Source: Caldilineales bacterium (GTDB lineage Bacteria > Chloroflexota > Anaerolineae > J102). From it: 40,521 nt of DNA. The notes under the pieces were generated by a model. It worked only from the letters and a program-made list of their open reading frames with translations, did no database searches and was not told the DNA's origin. The stretch lies in assembly GCA_024102915.1 (NCBI GenBank), contig JAGFJG010000164.1, positions 1-40,521 of the forward strand. The letters run 5' to 3'. The translations under genes and the position numbers were made by a program. Positions within the stretch are counted from its first letter, which is position 1, and every line of letters starts with the position of its first letter. Positions 14,647 to 23,707 of the stretch are shown here, in pieces.

Positions 14647-15891
14647 ATGCACAAAATCTGGTCCGTCGCCTACAAAGATACCCTGATTCGCTTCCGAGAT
14701 CGCAACGGCATTTTGCTAATGCTGGCAGCGCCATTGGTGTTGGCCGTGATCATCGGCGCGGCCTTCGGCGGTTTTGGCGGCGATGATCCGACCCTGATCA
14801 CCGATATTCCCCTGATCATCGTCAATCAGGATGCGGGCGATTTGGGCGAGGGCATCGTCGATGTCTTTGCGTCCGACGAACTCAGCGATCTGTTGGAACC
14901 GCTCGTGATGGATGATCTGGTCGAGGCCAAGAGGCAGGTCGAACAAGGCGAAAGCCGGGCGGTCGTGTTCATCCCCGCCGATTTCAGCGACACCGTACGC
15001 AGCCAACAAAACGCCGCAACCGCCATCGAGCTTTTCACTGACCCTGCCGCCACGATCAGCCCCATCGTGATTCGCTCAATCCTCACCGAAGTGGTCAATG
15101 GCTACAATGCCGGCATCGTGGGCGGGCGTGTGGGCGTGATGCAATTATTGCAACAAGGCGATGTCCCGGCAAGCGAAATGGCGAGGCTGCCGTCCGTGCT
15201 GAGCGAAACCCTGAGCGCTCAGGCAGGGCAAAACGCCAGCCAGATTGAATTGGAGACCGCAGTCATCGGCGATCCAAACGCTGACGATTGGAATCCGCTG
15301 GCCTATTTCGCTCCCAGCATGGCTATCCTCTTCCTTATGTTCACCCTCTTCGACGCATCCCGTTCCATCCTGCGCGAGGAAGAGGACGGGACTTTGCAGC
15401 GCATGATCAGCTCGCCCACCGCATTCAGCCAGATTTTGGCGGGAAAGAACGGCGGCGTTTTCGTCACCGGCGTACTGCAACTCGGCATCCTGATCGGCGC
15501 GTCGGCCCTGTTCTTCGGCGTGAAATGGGGCAGCTCGCCCTTCAACGTTATCTTGATGATCGTGGCCGTGGTCGCTGCCGCCTCCAGCCTGGGCGCGTTC
15601 ATCACCGCCTTTGCGCGCGATGCTACCCAGGCCGCCATCATCGGCTCGGCCATCGCCCTGATTTTCGCCATCCTCGGCGGGAACTTCTTCGTCGCCCAGG
15701 CCTATCCCGACTGGCTGCAACCCCTGAGCAGACTGACGATCAATCGCTGGGCGCTGGATGGATTCACCGACCTGTCTTTGCGTGGCGGCGGCTTCCGCGA
15801 TATCTGGCTTGACGTGGCCGTGCTGCTGGCGATGAGCGCCGTGCTATTCGCCCTGGCCGCCTGGCGTCTTCCCCGCCGTTTCGTGCGCTAA
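14647..15891 (+). CDS. ABC-2 type export permease
   Basis: The 414-residue protein has one N-terminal membrane segment (LMLAAPLVLAVIIGAAFGG), a large extracytoplasmic loop of about 200 residues, and five or six C-terminal segments starting near FAPSMAILFLMFTLF. The cytoplasmic coupling region SRSILREEEDGTLQRMISSP is typical of ABC-2 family permeases. An AGGAAT site precedes the start by eight bases. With the permease at 15935 it probably forms a heterodimer driven by the ATPase at 12773. Although the antisense MntA/HepT pair intervenes, all three exporter genes run in the same direction. Substrate unknown; drug, lipid or peptide export are the usual roles. Confidence 0.9.
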   Translation: MHKIWSVAYKDTLIRFRDRNGILLMLAAPLVLAVIIGAAFGGFGGDDPTLITDIPLIIVNQDAGDLGEGIVDVFASDELSDLLEPLVMDDLVEAKRQVEQGESRAVVFIPADFSDTVRSQQNAATAIELFTDPAATISPIVIRSILTEVVNGYNAGIVGGRVGVMQLLQQGDVPASEMARLPSVLSETLSAQAGQNASQIELETAVIGDPNADDWNPLAYFAPSMAILFLMFTLFDASRSILREEEDGTLQRMISSPTAFSQILAGKNGGVFVTGVLQLGILIGASALFFGVKWGSSPFNVILMIVAVVAAASSLGAFITAFARDATQAAIIGSAIALIFAILGGNFFVAQAYPDWLQPLSRLTINRWALDGFTDLSLRGGGFRDIWLDVAVLLAMSAVLFALAAWRLPRRFVR

Positions 15892-15934
15892 AACAACCTC
15901 CCCAACCAAACCAACCATCCTACCAGCCAACCCC

Positions 15935-17155
15935 ATGTCCTTTCCCATCCTCGCCATCGCCCGCCAATACCTGCGCACGACCTACAGCAGTCGCACGGTA
16001 GTCATCTTCGCCCTGGCCATGCCCCTGCTCTTCACCTTCGTTTTGGGCAGCGTGATCGGCGGCGGAGGCGAAGCCAGTGCGACCGTCTGGCGGCTGGGCG
16101 TAACGAACCAGGACGATGGGTTGCTGGCGGCAGCGCTGGTCGAGCATTTGCAGGCCAGCCCCGACCTGGATGTGTTATCTCTCGACCAATCCGCCGCCCT
16201 CGCCCAGACCGAAGCGGATGAATTGGTCGCCGCTCTGGTCATCCCGCCCGGATTCAGCCAAACGCTGGTCGATACGGGGGATGCGAAGCTCGGTTTGACC
16301 GTCAGCGCCACACAATTGCAGGCGAGCCAGGCGGTCGAGCAACAGATTCGGGCGGCGACTTCGGAGTTGGCTGCACAGGCCGATGCCGCCCGCACCGCCG
16401 TCGAGATCGCCCGAAAGATCGGGGTTTTACAGCAGGCTGGGACGGATGAGACCGCATACTTTGCCGATGCGCTTGCCGCCGTCCAAACTCAATGGGGAGA
16501 CAGCCCGCCTTTGACCGTACACTCCCAGCCGGTCACGCGCCTCGAAAACCCCGACAATATCCCAGACGGTTTCGCCCAAAGCTCGCCCGGCATGCTTGTC
16601 ACATTCGCCCTGGTCTTCATGTTGAACGGCGCCATCGTCCTCATCCTGGAGCGCGAGCAAGGCACATTGCGACGGCTGCTGGTCATGCCGATCCGCAAGG
16701 CGGGCATTCTGGGCGGAAAACTGCTGGCTATTTTCGCAGCCGGTCTGGCGCAGGCGCTCATCCTCATCTTTGCCGGCCAATTCCTCTTCGGCGTGAACTG
16801 GGGCGAAGCGCCGCTTGCCCTGGTCGTGCTGGTGATGGCCTTTGTCTTCTCGGTCACCAGCCTGGGCATGTTTATCGCTGGCGTGGCCAGAACTTATGCC
16901 CAGGCCAACGCCCTCGCCAATATCCTCATGTACAGCATCGCCGCCCTGGGCGGGGCCTGGTGGCCGATTGAAATTACCCCGGAGTGGATGCAGCGCCTCG
17001 CCCAGATCACGCCAACCTATTGGGCGATGCAGGGCTTTCACGACATCATCTCGCGCGGCCTGGGGCTGGCAGCCATCATCCCAGAGGCGTCCGTACTCCT
17101 CGGCTTCGGCGTGATCTATCTGGCAGTCGGCGCCTGGCGATTTCGCTACGAATGA
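15935..17155 (+). CDS. ABC-2 type export permease, second subunit
   Basis: This 406-residue paralogue of the preceding permease has the same plan: an N-terminal segment (VVIFALAMPLLFTFVLGSVI), a long outer loop rich in Ala and Gln, and a C-terminal bundle with the coupling helix EREQGTLRRLLVMPI. It lies 43 bases downstream of the first permease. No clear ribosome site precedes the start, so translation may depend on the upstream gene. It probably pairs with the first permease in one exporter. The histidine kinase gene follows within about 50 bases, which links the exporter to a sensing system. Confidence 0.9.
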   Translation: MSFPILAIARQYLRTTYSSRTVVIFALAMPLLFTFVLGSVIGGGGEASATVWRLGVTNQDDGLLAAALVEHLQASPDLDVLSLDQSAALAQTEADELVAALVIPPGFSQTLVDTGDAKLGLTVSATQLQASQAVEQQIRAATSELAAQADAARTAVEIARKIGVLQQAGTDETAYFADALAAVQTQWGDSPPLTVHSQPVTRLENPDNIPDGFAQSSPGMLVTFALVFMLNGAIVLILEREQGTLRRLLVMPIRKAGILGGKLLAIFAAGLAQALILIFAGQFLFGVNWGEAPLALVVLVMAFVFSVTSLGMFIAGVARTYAQANALANILMYSIAALGGAWWPIEITPEWMQRLAQITPTYWAMQGFHDIISRGLGLAAIIPEASVLLGFGVIYLAVGAWRFRYE

Positions 17156-17201
17156 TATGCCTGGCAGTTGAAACGGATTGCCGCACTTCTGCAAAATCAG
17201 T

Positions 17202-18455
17202 ATGATGAAAACCATGAATACGGCTCGAAACGAATCTCATACCGTGTTTACGCCCTCCGGACAAAGCCGCATTTCGACGCTTCTATTCCAGTCGAGCGGC
17301 TATCTGGTGATCGTTCTGGTCAGTTTGATGGCGCTGCTCGATCACTTCAATCCGTCGGGGCCAGGGTACGAAATTCGTTGGTTGGTTTTGGCCCTGCTGC
17401 TGGCATTCTTTGTTATGGAAGTCGCCTGCCAGCGTTTATGGGCGTCGAGATTGCGGATGCAGCGGATCATTCTCGTCTTGCAGGCGGCGATCATCGTCCT
17501 GCTGATTCTAATCTCGCCCACTTCCGGTTACTTCCCCACCCTTTTCTTTGTGCTGACGGTCAAAGCAGCAATGCTGTTCGAAGAGCGAGAATGGCTGCTC
17601 TGGCTTCTGGGCTTTTTCCTCGTCACCGTCGCCACATTGAGCGTTGAAGAGAATTTTCAGATGGGCATCCTGGTGGGGGCGCTGTATGGCGGCGCTTATT
17701 TCTTCTTCGGCACATTCGCCAAGATGACACGCGATGCCGATACCGCCCGTAAAGAGATGGCCCGGCTTTTGGCCGAACTGAGCGACGCCAATCAGCAGCT
17801 ACAGGATTACGCCGATCAGGTGCAGGAGCTGACGATTGTGGCAGAACGCAGCCGCATGGCACGCGAGATGCACGACACGGTCGGGCACAGGTTGACCGTG
17901 TCGGCTGTGCAACTGGAAGCGGCGGAGCGCATCTGCGCACGCGACCCGGAAAAGGCGAAAGAGATGATGGCGACAGTCCATGAGCAGGTGAACGCGGCCT
18001 TGAGCGAGTTGCGGCAGACCGTGGCCGTGCTGAGAGCGCCTTTGGATGAGGACTTGGAACTTGGACAATCGTTACAGCGACTCGTCAGCGACTTCCAGGC
18101 TGCGACTTCGATCGACGTCCATCTTTCCGTACCCGACCAGCTTCCCGAACTCCCTGCCCCCCACCGCAAAGCCCTCTATCGGGCAGCGCAGGAATCCCTG
18201 ACCAATATTCAGCGACACGCCAACGCCCGGAAAGCCTGGATGAGCCTCAGTGTCGAGGAAGGCGTGATCGAACTGAGCGTGGGCGATGATGGGGTTGGGG
18301 TTCCCGCCGAAAACACGGGAACCGGTTTCGGTCTGCGGGGTTTGCGCGAGCGCGCGGCATTGCTTGGCGGCGACTTCACGCTGACGTCCCGGCCAGGTGG
18401 TGGTTCGCTGGCGACTTTCCGCATTCCCCTGCAAACGGAGGCTGCGTATGTCTGA
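17202..18455 (+). CDS. Sensor histidine kinase, DesK/LiaS/NarX class, intramembrane-sensing type
   Basis: The protein has about 417 residues; the start is chosen at the first ATG, though 17214 or a TTG at 17178 are possible. Five or six closely spaced membrane segments occupy the first 160 residues with no sizeable outer domain, so the signal is probably sensed within the membrane or through the transporter. A short coiled coil (LSDANQQLQDYADQVQELT) leads to the HisKA_3 box MAREMHDTVGHRL, with phospho-accepting H224. The ATPase domain has the N box ESLTNIQRHANA and G boxes GDDGVGVP and GFGLRGLRERA. Its partner is the response regulator gene that overlaps it by eight bases. It likely controls the adjacent ABC exporter. 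Confidence 0.92.
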   Translation: MMKTMNTARNESHTVFTPSGQSRISTLLFQSSGYLVIVLVSLMALLDHFNPSGPGYEIRWLVLALLLAFFVMEVACQRLWASRLRMQRIILVLQAAIIVLLILISPTSGYFPTLFFVLTVKAAMLFEEREWLLWLLGFFLVTVATLSVEENFQMGILVGALYGGAYFFFGTFAKMTRDADTARKEMARLLAELSDANQQLQDYADQVQELTIVAERSRMAREMHDTVGHRLTVSAVQLEAAERICARDPEKAKEMMATVHEQVNAALSELRQTVAVLRAPLDEDLELGQSLQRLVSDFQAATSIDVHLSVPDQLPELPAPHRKALYRAAQESLTNIQRHANARKAWMSLSVEEGVIELSVGDDGVGVPAENTGTGFGLRGLRERAALLGGDFTLTSRPGGGSLATFRIPLQTEAAYV

Positions 18456-19104
18456 ACGACTCCGGCTCTTGCTTGTCGACGATCAACGCCTGATGCGCGA
18501 TGGATTGCGCACCTTGCTCGAATTGGAAGATGACATGAGGGTGGCGGGCGAAGCGGAGAATGGCGAGGAAGCGCTTGCCCAATACGAGAGCCTGAAACCC
18601 AACGTCGTGCTCATGGATGTGCGTATGCCGGTCATGGATGGCGTCGAAGCCACCCGCCAGATGTGCGAACGCTGGCCCGAAGCGCAGGTGATCATCCTCA
18701 CCACATTCGACGACGACGAATACGTGTTCGAAGGGCTGCGTGCAGGCGCGCGTGGCTATTTGCTAAAAGCGGTTTCGGGCCACGAACTGGCCGAGGCGAT
18801 CCGCACAGTGGCGGCTGGCGGGGCGCTGATCGATCCGTCGGTCACACGCAAGGTCATGGCCGAATTCGCCCGCATGGCTCCGACCGTTCCTCGCTCCAAT
18901 CCCGACCTGATCGAGCCTCTGTCCGAGCGGGAGATCGATGTGTTGCGGTTGCTGGCTGAGGGCCTGACCAATCGGGAGATCGCCCAACGTCTTTTTCTGG
19001 CCGAAGGCACGGTCAAGAATTATGTGACCAGCATCCTGGGCAAGATCGAGGCGCGGGATCGCACGCAGGCGGCATTGCGTGCGCGGGAGCTGGGCTTACT
19101 GTGA
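18448..19104 (+). CDS. LuxR/NarL-family response regulator
   Basis: The start at 18448 follows a CGGAGG site and overlaps the kinase gene by eight bases; the product is 218 residues. The receiver is complete: acidic pair D11 and D12, phosphoacceptor D57 in VVLMDVRMPVMDG, and K107 in GYLLKAVSG. The C-terminus is a LuxR-type helix-turn-helix (LSEREIDVLRLLAEGLTNRE, then AEGTVKNYV). It is the cognate partner of the kinase and, by position, a probable regulator of the exporter operon. The stop overlaps the convergent hydrolase gene by nine bases. Confidence 0.95.
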   Translation: MSERLRLLLVDDQRLMRDGLRTLLELEDDMRVAGEAENGEEALAQYESLKPNVVLMDVRMPVMDGVEATRQMCERWPEAQVIILTTFDDDEYVFEGLRAGARGYLLKAVSGHELAEAIRTVAAGGALIDPSVTRKVMAEFARMAPTVPRSNPDLIEPLSEREIDVLRLLAEGLTNREIAQRLFLAEGTVKNYVTSILGKIEARDRTQAALRARELGLL

Positions 19105-20376
19105 ATCCGCCACAAACGGCGTGAAAAGCCGCCAACTGGCTGCTGGCGGTTCGGGATTGTTCACCATGAGCAACAGGCGGTTGAATGCGTTCAGGACTTC
19201 GATCGAACTGAACGCACAATGACCATAGTTGGGGGATGATACGGTTTGCAGCCAGGGCTGGCCGACTGCCCGCGCCTTATTCACGTAAGCGGCCATGTGC
19301 CAGAAGGGCACGACAGGATCGCCGGCGGTGTGCGCGAGCACCAGGGGCATGCGCAAGAAGCCGGTGGTTTCGTAATCGATAACGATTTCATCGACGGCCG
19401 ATTTGTCGGCGGCGTAACGGGCAATCTCCTGGTTCAGAGTTTCATCATCCTCCGAGCCTGCGTAATGCCGCATCATGTTATCGAAGGGCTGTCCGCCCAG
19501 CTTGACGCTGGCGTCATTGGTGGCATGCACGCTATACCACAGCAGGCGTTCTGTCGATTGGATTTTCGAGTCGGGCTCGGAGGCATCGATGGCAGCGCCG
19601 CTGGTCGCCAGGAACAGGTCGAGCGCCGAGGAGTTGGCGGGGTCTTGCAAGACAGGGAGGATTTGGTCGGTATATGTCGTTTCCCAATCATCGATAAGTG
19701 ATTGCGGGATCTCGGTGGCGCTGGGCGGAAGCAGATCGGGGAAGTAATAATCGAACAGGGCACGAGCATCGCCGAAGTAATCGACCTGGCGACGGAATCC
19801 GCCGTATGGCCCGCACAACGCCAGCGCCCCATCGAAAACGTCGGCGTGACGCTCTGCCGCCAGCGTCGCCATCAGGCCGCCCTCGGATACCCCGACCAGA
19901 ATCACTCGCCCCGGCTTCTGGTACTCCGCCGTGAACACAACGACGAGATCGGTCAGATCGGCCAGACCCTGTTGCACGGCCAGTCCGTTCGTGCTGTAGC
20001 TGGTGGTGGCGAAAGCATAGCCCAAAAAGTTGGCGATGTCGGGCAGTGAAGTGCCGTCCGGCAAAACGAGTTGGTCCTCTGGGATGCCGATGGGTTCTTC
20101 GGGCGATACATATCCGTGAGCATAGATCAGCAAATCGCCATTCCATTGCGCCGGCATGCAAATGCGATAGATCGCTCCGCTGGCCTGCTCACCATCCTCG
20201 CCGCAGCTCATCGGTTTTAGCGAGGCGAAATCAGGGTTATCCGGCAGATAGGCGGGGCCATCGTAGCCGGGCGGGGGCGGCGTGTGTCCGCTGCCAAAGG
20301 CGAAGACTGGAAAGTCTATTCCACAAATGGTAAGAAGGAATAGAAGCGGAATGATGAAAATGACGAACTTACGCAT
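19096..20376 (-). CDS. Exported alpha/beta hydrolase
   Basis: The 426-residue protein begins with a signal peptide (FVIFIIPLLFLLTICGI). The alpha/beta hydrolase elements are in place: oxyanion HG at 87-88 (LIYAHGYV), nucleophile S164 in GVSEGG, acid D353 in HTAGDPVVPF, and H386 in NYGHCAF. An insert of about 150 residues between strand 6 and the acid forms a lid-like region. It is likely an esterase or peptidase acting outside the membrane; the substrate is unknown. The C-terminus (SWRLFTPFVADSQ) may be a surface-retention tail, which is only a suggestion. It is the last gene of the long minus-strand unit, 37 bases after the NmrA-like gene. Confidence 0.85.
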   Translation of the reverse strand: MRKFVIFIIPLLFLLTICGIDFPVFAFGSGHTPPPPGYDGPAYLPDNPDFASLKPMSCGEDGEQASGAIYRICMPAQWNGDLLIYAHGYVSPEEPIGIPEDQLVLPDGTSLPDIANFLGYAFATTSYSTNGLAVQQGLADLTDLVVVFTAEYQKPGRVILVGVSEGGLMATLAAERHADVFDGALALCGPYGGFRRQVDYFGDARALFDYYFPDLLPPSATEIPQSLIDDWETTYTDQILPVLQDPANSSALDLFLATSGAAIDASEPDSKIQSTERLLWYSVHATNDASVKLGGQPFDNMMRHYAGSEDDETLNQEIARYAADKSAVDEIVIDYETTGFLRMPLVLAHTAGDPVVPFWHMAAYVNKARAVGQPWLQTVSSPNYGHCAFSSIEVLNAFNRLLLMVNNPEPPAASWRLFTPFVADSQ

Positions 20377-20413
20377 ACGAGTGTCACCTATTCGAAAAAT
20401 CTCTTTGTTTCAC

Positions 20414-21262
20414 TCAGAGCTCGCGTGCAACAAATTCAGCCAGCGCCGTGGGCGGACGGCCCAACAGCCAGGTCAACACATTCGGATTGCCCGCCAACCC
20501 AAAATGCTCGTAGTATGCGAACATCGCCAGCAGCGTATTGATTGCATAGTCGCTGAGGCCACTTCGTTCCGCATCCATGCGCCACGCATCCCGGCTGATC
20601 TCGGTTGCCGTTACGATGTGACCGGTGCTGACCTGGATGGTTTCGGTAACCTGCGCCTGCGAGAGCGGAGCGATTCCGGCGAGTTCGTAGATGGCTCCGT
20701 CGTGTCCGGGTTGGGTGAGGACAATGGCCGCCGCTTCGGCCACATCGCTCAAATCGACCAGGCTGATGCGAGCGCCGACAGCGTAGGGCACAGGATAGAT
20801 GCCGTCGTGAAGGATGGATTGGCGATGCACCAGGATGTTCTGCATGTAGGCGGTGGGCTGCAGAATCGTGAATGGGATGCCTGACTCGAATAGCAGCTCC
20901 TCCACCCGCAGTTTTTGCCAGTGGTGGGGCATCGATTTCGTTTGGGGATGCAGCACCGAATGATAGACGAAATGCCTGACCCCCGCTGCTTTCGCCGCCT
21001 CGACCACCTTTCCGCCCACCTCGCGTTCGTGCGGGTGCATGTTTGGGCAGATGTGGTACACGCTCTCCACGCCAGCCAACGCCGCGCGCAGGTCGGATTC
21101 GTCCTCAATACCCCCTACAACGGTCTCGACCGCCCCCGCCTCCAGCGCGGACCCGACCTGCTGGCTGTGCCGCACAAATGCGCGCACCCTGGCATCCCGC
21201 TGCGCCAGCGCCGCCGTGACCGCACGCCCTGTCTTCCCCGCCGCGCCGGTGATGAGGATCAT
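20414..21262 (-). CDS. NmrA-like NAD(P)-binding oxidoreductase
   Basis: This 282-residue protein has a Rossmann dinucleotide site at the N-terminus, TGAAGKTG at residues 5-12, followed by VRAFVRHSQQ, whose Arg residues suggest NADP preference. NmrA/HSCARG-type features follow: AGVRHFVYHSVLH and ILQPTAYMQNIL. The YxxxK pair of classical short-chain dehydrogenases is not obvious. Members act as quinone or flavin reductases or as redox sensors. It starts three bases after the dehydrogenase stop, so the two are co-transcribed and may act on related substrates. Confidence 0.85.
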   Translation of the reverse strand: MILITGAAGKTGRAVTAALAQRDARVRAFVRHSQQVGSALEAGAVETVVGGIEDESDLRAALAGVESVYHICPNMHPHEREVGGKVVEAAKAAGVRHFVYHSVLHPQTKSMPHHWQKLRVEELLFESGIPFTILQPTAYMQNILVHRQSILHDGIYPVPYAVGARISLVDLSDVAEAAAIVLTQPGHDGAIYELAGIAPLSQAQVTETIQVSTGHIVTATEISRDAWRMDAERSGLSDYAINTLLAMFAYYEHFGLAGNPNVLTWLLGRPPTALAEFVAREL

Positions 21263-21265
21263 GAT

Positions 21266-22474
21266 CTAACGATAGTCGAAGGCGACCCGAATCGATTTGC
21301 TGCGCTTATCCTGTGCGGTTGCAATCGCTTCCTGCCAGCGCTCCAATGTAAACCGATGCGTGACCAATCCGTCAATCGTCAGTTTCCCCTGTTGGAGTAG
21401 TTCGATGGTCAGGGCGAAAGTCTCGTATTGCTTGCCATTCCAGGTTTCGCAGCCGTGCGAGTTCAACCCAATAAGGTCGATTTCCTGATTCCAAATCGGC
21501 GTCAGATCGACATGCATTGGCGCCAGCGTGATCCCGGATTGCACGACTGTGCCGCCGCTGCGCGCCCATCGCAGACTATGCTGAATCGTCTGAGCGGAAC
21601 CAACACAGTCGAAGACGACGTCGAATCCGCCCAAACACATACGGTTGCCCATCATGCCGTTGTACACGATTGCGCCTGTGATACGAGCAACAGCTTCGTA
21701 CGAATCTTCGCTGCCGATGATTTCATCTGCGCCAAACTTCCTCGCCATCTCCTGCTGGTGGGGATAGCGGGCCATAATCGAGATGTGGCAGGCCGGGGAC
21801 AGCGCGCGTAATGCCTGGAGAGTACATAGGCCAGCGATGCCGCTGCCCACGATCAGAGCGCGCTCATCCGCCTGTGGCAGTTTTCGCAGCGCCGTGTGCA
21901 CGCCAACGCCAAGCGGCTCGACCATCATCGCCTGTTCGTCGCTTAGCGTATCGGGGACGGGATAGACCTCGAACTCGTGGGCGGTATAGCCGTCACCCCA
22001 GCCTCCGCCAACACCGCGTGGGCCGATTCCCTTGGATGCGTTTTCGCACAAGGGATAATTGCCCGCCTCACATTGGCGGCAAGGCGGTTCGATCTCCTGG
22101 CTGAGGCAATTCGCACCTTGAAATCGGGTCCACATGATCACCCGGTCACCCACTTTTAACGTTGTTACATCAGGCCCGACTTCTTCGACGGTGCTGACCA
22201 CCTCATGACCGAGATAGAATCGCTGATGGCCGGGCAATGCAGCCGGGGCGATTTTTGGATCGGCATCCACCGTGAGCAGGCTGAGATCGGTGGCGCAGAT
22301 GCCGCACATCCGGTTTTTCAACCTGATCCAGCGCGGGCCGGGCAACTCCGGGTCTGGCAAATCGACAAAGCGCGAGGAAGATAAGCGCGAGTAAACGACA
22401 TTGCCCCAGACCGGTTTGACCGCTTTGACGGCCAGCATGCGTGGGATGTCTTTGTCGACATAAATCGTTCTCAT
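21266..22474 (-). CDS. Zinc-dependent medium-chain dehydrogenase
   Basis: The 402-residue protein has the catalytic zinc ligands C57 (CGICATDL) and H90-E91 (LGHEVV), and a Rossmann motif GSGIAG at 210-215. The structural zinc loop is altered: C132, C135 and C143 are present, but the first cysteine of the usual set is E129, with C123 nearby. The substrate could be a polyol, sugar or alcohol; the family alone does not decide. It overlaps the permease gene upstream by four bases, and the NmrA-like gene follows by three bases. It is a cytoplasmic NAD(P)-linked enzyme. Confidence 0.87.
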   Translation of the reverse strand: MRTIYVDKDIPRMLAVKAVKPVWGNVVYSRLSSSRFVDLPDPELPGPRWIRLKNRMCGICATDLSLLTVDADPKIAPAALPGHQRFYLGHEVVSTVEEVGPDVTTLKVGDRVIMWTRFQGANCLSQEIEPPCRQCEAGNYPLCENASKGIGPRGVGGGWGDGYTAHEFEVYPVPDTLSDEQAMMVEPLGVGVHTALRKLPQADERALIVGSGIAGLCTLQALRALSPACHISIMARYPHQQEMARKFGADEIIGSEDSYEAVARITGAIVYNGMMGNRMCLGGFDVVFDCVGSAQTIQHSLRWARSGGTVVQSGITLAPMHVDLTPIWNQEIDLIGLNSHGCETWNGKQYETFALTIELLQQGKLTIDGLVTHRFTLERWQEAIATAQDKRSKSIRVAFDYR

Positions 22475-23700
22475 GCAGAAACTCCACGAATCTCTCGGAC
22501 GATTCTACGCCAGCTCAGGCTGCTGCTCGATAACAACGTGTCGGCGCGGAAGAAGCGAGCGGAGAGTGATACGAAAAAGTAGGTAGTCGCCACCAGTCCG
22601 GCCAGGCTGACGATGATCTGCCAGGCGGGTACGGCGGTGACGGCCAGCCGGGCGACCATCGCCGTGGGTGCGGTGATTGGGATCAGGCTGAGGGCCAGGG
22701 CGATGCCGCTGTTCGGGTTGGCGACGAATGCGCTATTTAGCCAGAAGGGCAGAAGCAGTGGCAGGATGATGATAAATGTGTATTGGGCGCCTTCGCGAGC
22801 GCTGGGGGCAAGAGCGCCCAATGCGCCCATGGCGGAAGCGAACGCCAGATAGCCCAGGAACAAATAGACCACGGTGAGGATCAGAAAATCGGCGGGGGGA
22901 CGATAATCGATGGGTATAGGCATAACGGCGGATCCCCGGTTGGCAACGAGCAGTGCGCCCCCCATCCAAAACGCCATTTGCAGGAGCGCAACTATGCCCA
23001 ATCCCGCCAGCTTGCCGACCATCAAATTGCGCGGTCGCAGGCTGAGGAGCAGGACTTCGGCTGTGCGGTTTTCCTTTTCCCGCGCCACGCTTTGCAGCAT
23101 GTATCCGCTGGTGAAGCTGATGATGAAGAACAGGATGAACATGGCCGCAAACGGCAGGGCAAAACGCAGTACGCCGTCAGCTTCACGCGGGTCTTCGGGG
23201 GCGATGGTCGTCAACTGCAATCGAGGCGTGGGGTCTCGCACCAGTCGGGCCATCGCGGCATCGCCGAGCAGATTGGCGTTGAGCACATATTCGAGCACTT
23301 CGGCCTGATTGAATCCACCGAACACATTGAACTGGCTGGTAATGAGGTCAACCTTACCGTTGCTGAGATAATCGGCGTCGATCAGGAAATATTGGGCGAT
23401 TGCGCCGCTATCCATCGCCTGATTCGCCGCGTTTTCATCGGCAAACGCCCGCAGACTTTCCGGGGAGATATCGGCGGGCAGGTCATGGATGATGCCGGAG
23501 AGGTCCACGAATCCCGTGGTCACCTGTGCGTTCGACGCAGTCTGTACCGGGTCCGGGTCGAAGGCGTCTCCAGCCACGATCTGCGGCAGGACGCTGACCA
23601 GGATGATGAACAAAGGCAGGGCGATTGTCGTCAGCCAGAAGGAGCGCTTGCTGAGGGCGGTGCGAATTTCATAGCGGATGACGAGAAATATGCTTGACAT
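22471..23700 (-). CDS. ABC-2 type permease (NatB-like), subunit 2
   Basis: This 409-residue permease has an N-terminal segment (WLTTIALPLFIILVSVL), an outer loop with a predicted strand-rich domain, and a C-terminal bundle of five or six segments. The cytoplasmic motif SVAREKENRTAEVLLLS is the coupling region of NatB/YhaP-type exporters. It lies seven bases downstream of its paralogue and shares the ATPase encoded at 24885-25814. NatAB systems export sodium or compounds, but this function cannot be assigned here. The dehydrogenase gene overlaps its stop by four bases. Confidence 0.88.
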   Translation of the reverse strand: MSSIFLVIRYEIRTALSKRSFWLTTIALPLFIILVSVLPQIVAGDAFDPDPVQTASNAQVTTGFVDLSGIIHDLPADISPESLRAFADENAANQAMDSGAIAQYFLIDADYLSNGKVDLITSQFNVFGGFNQAEVLEYVLNANLLGDAAMARLVRDPTPRLQLTTIAPEDPREADGVLRFALPFAAMFILFFIISFTSGYMLQSVAREKENRTAEVLLLSLRPRNLMVGKLAGLGIVALLQMAFWMGGALLVANRGSAVMPIPIDYRPPADFLILTVVYLFLGYLAFASAMGALGALAPSAREGAQYTFIIILPLLLPFWLNSAFVANPNSGIALALSLIPITAPTAMVARLAVTAVPAWQIIVSLAGLVATTYFFVSLSARFFRADTLLSSSSLSWRRIVREIRGVSA

Positions 23701-23707
23701 CGTTTAC

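Noticed and set aside
22783..23697. Long plus-strand frame opposite the second NatB-like permease
   Set aside because: No domain or ribosome site, and the minus-strand permease is clearly coding.
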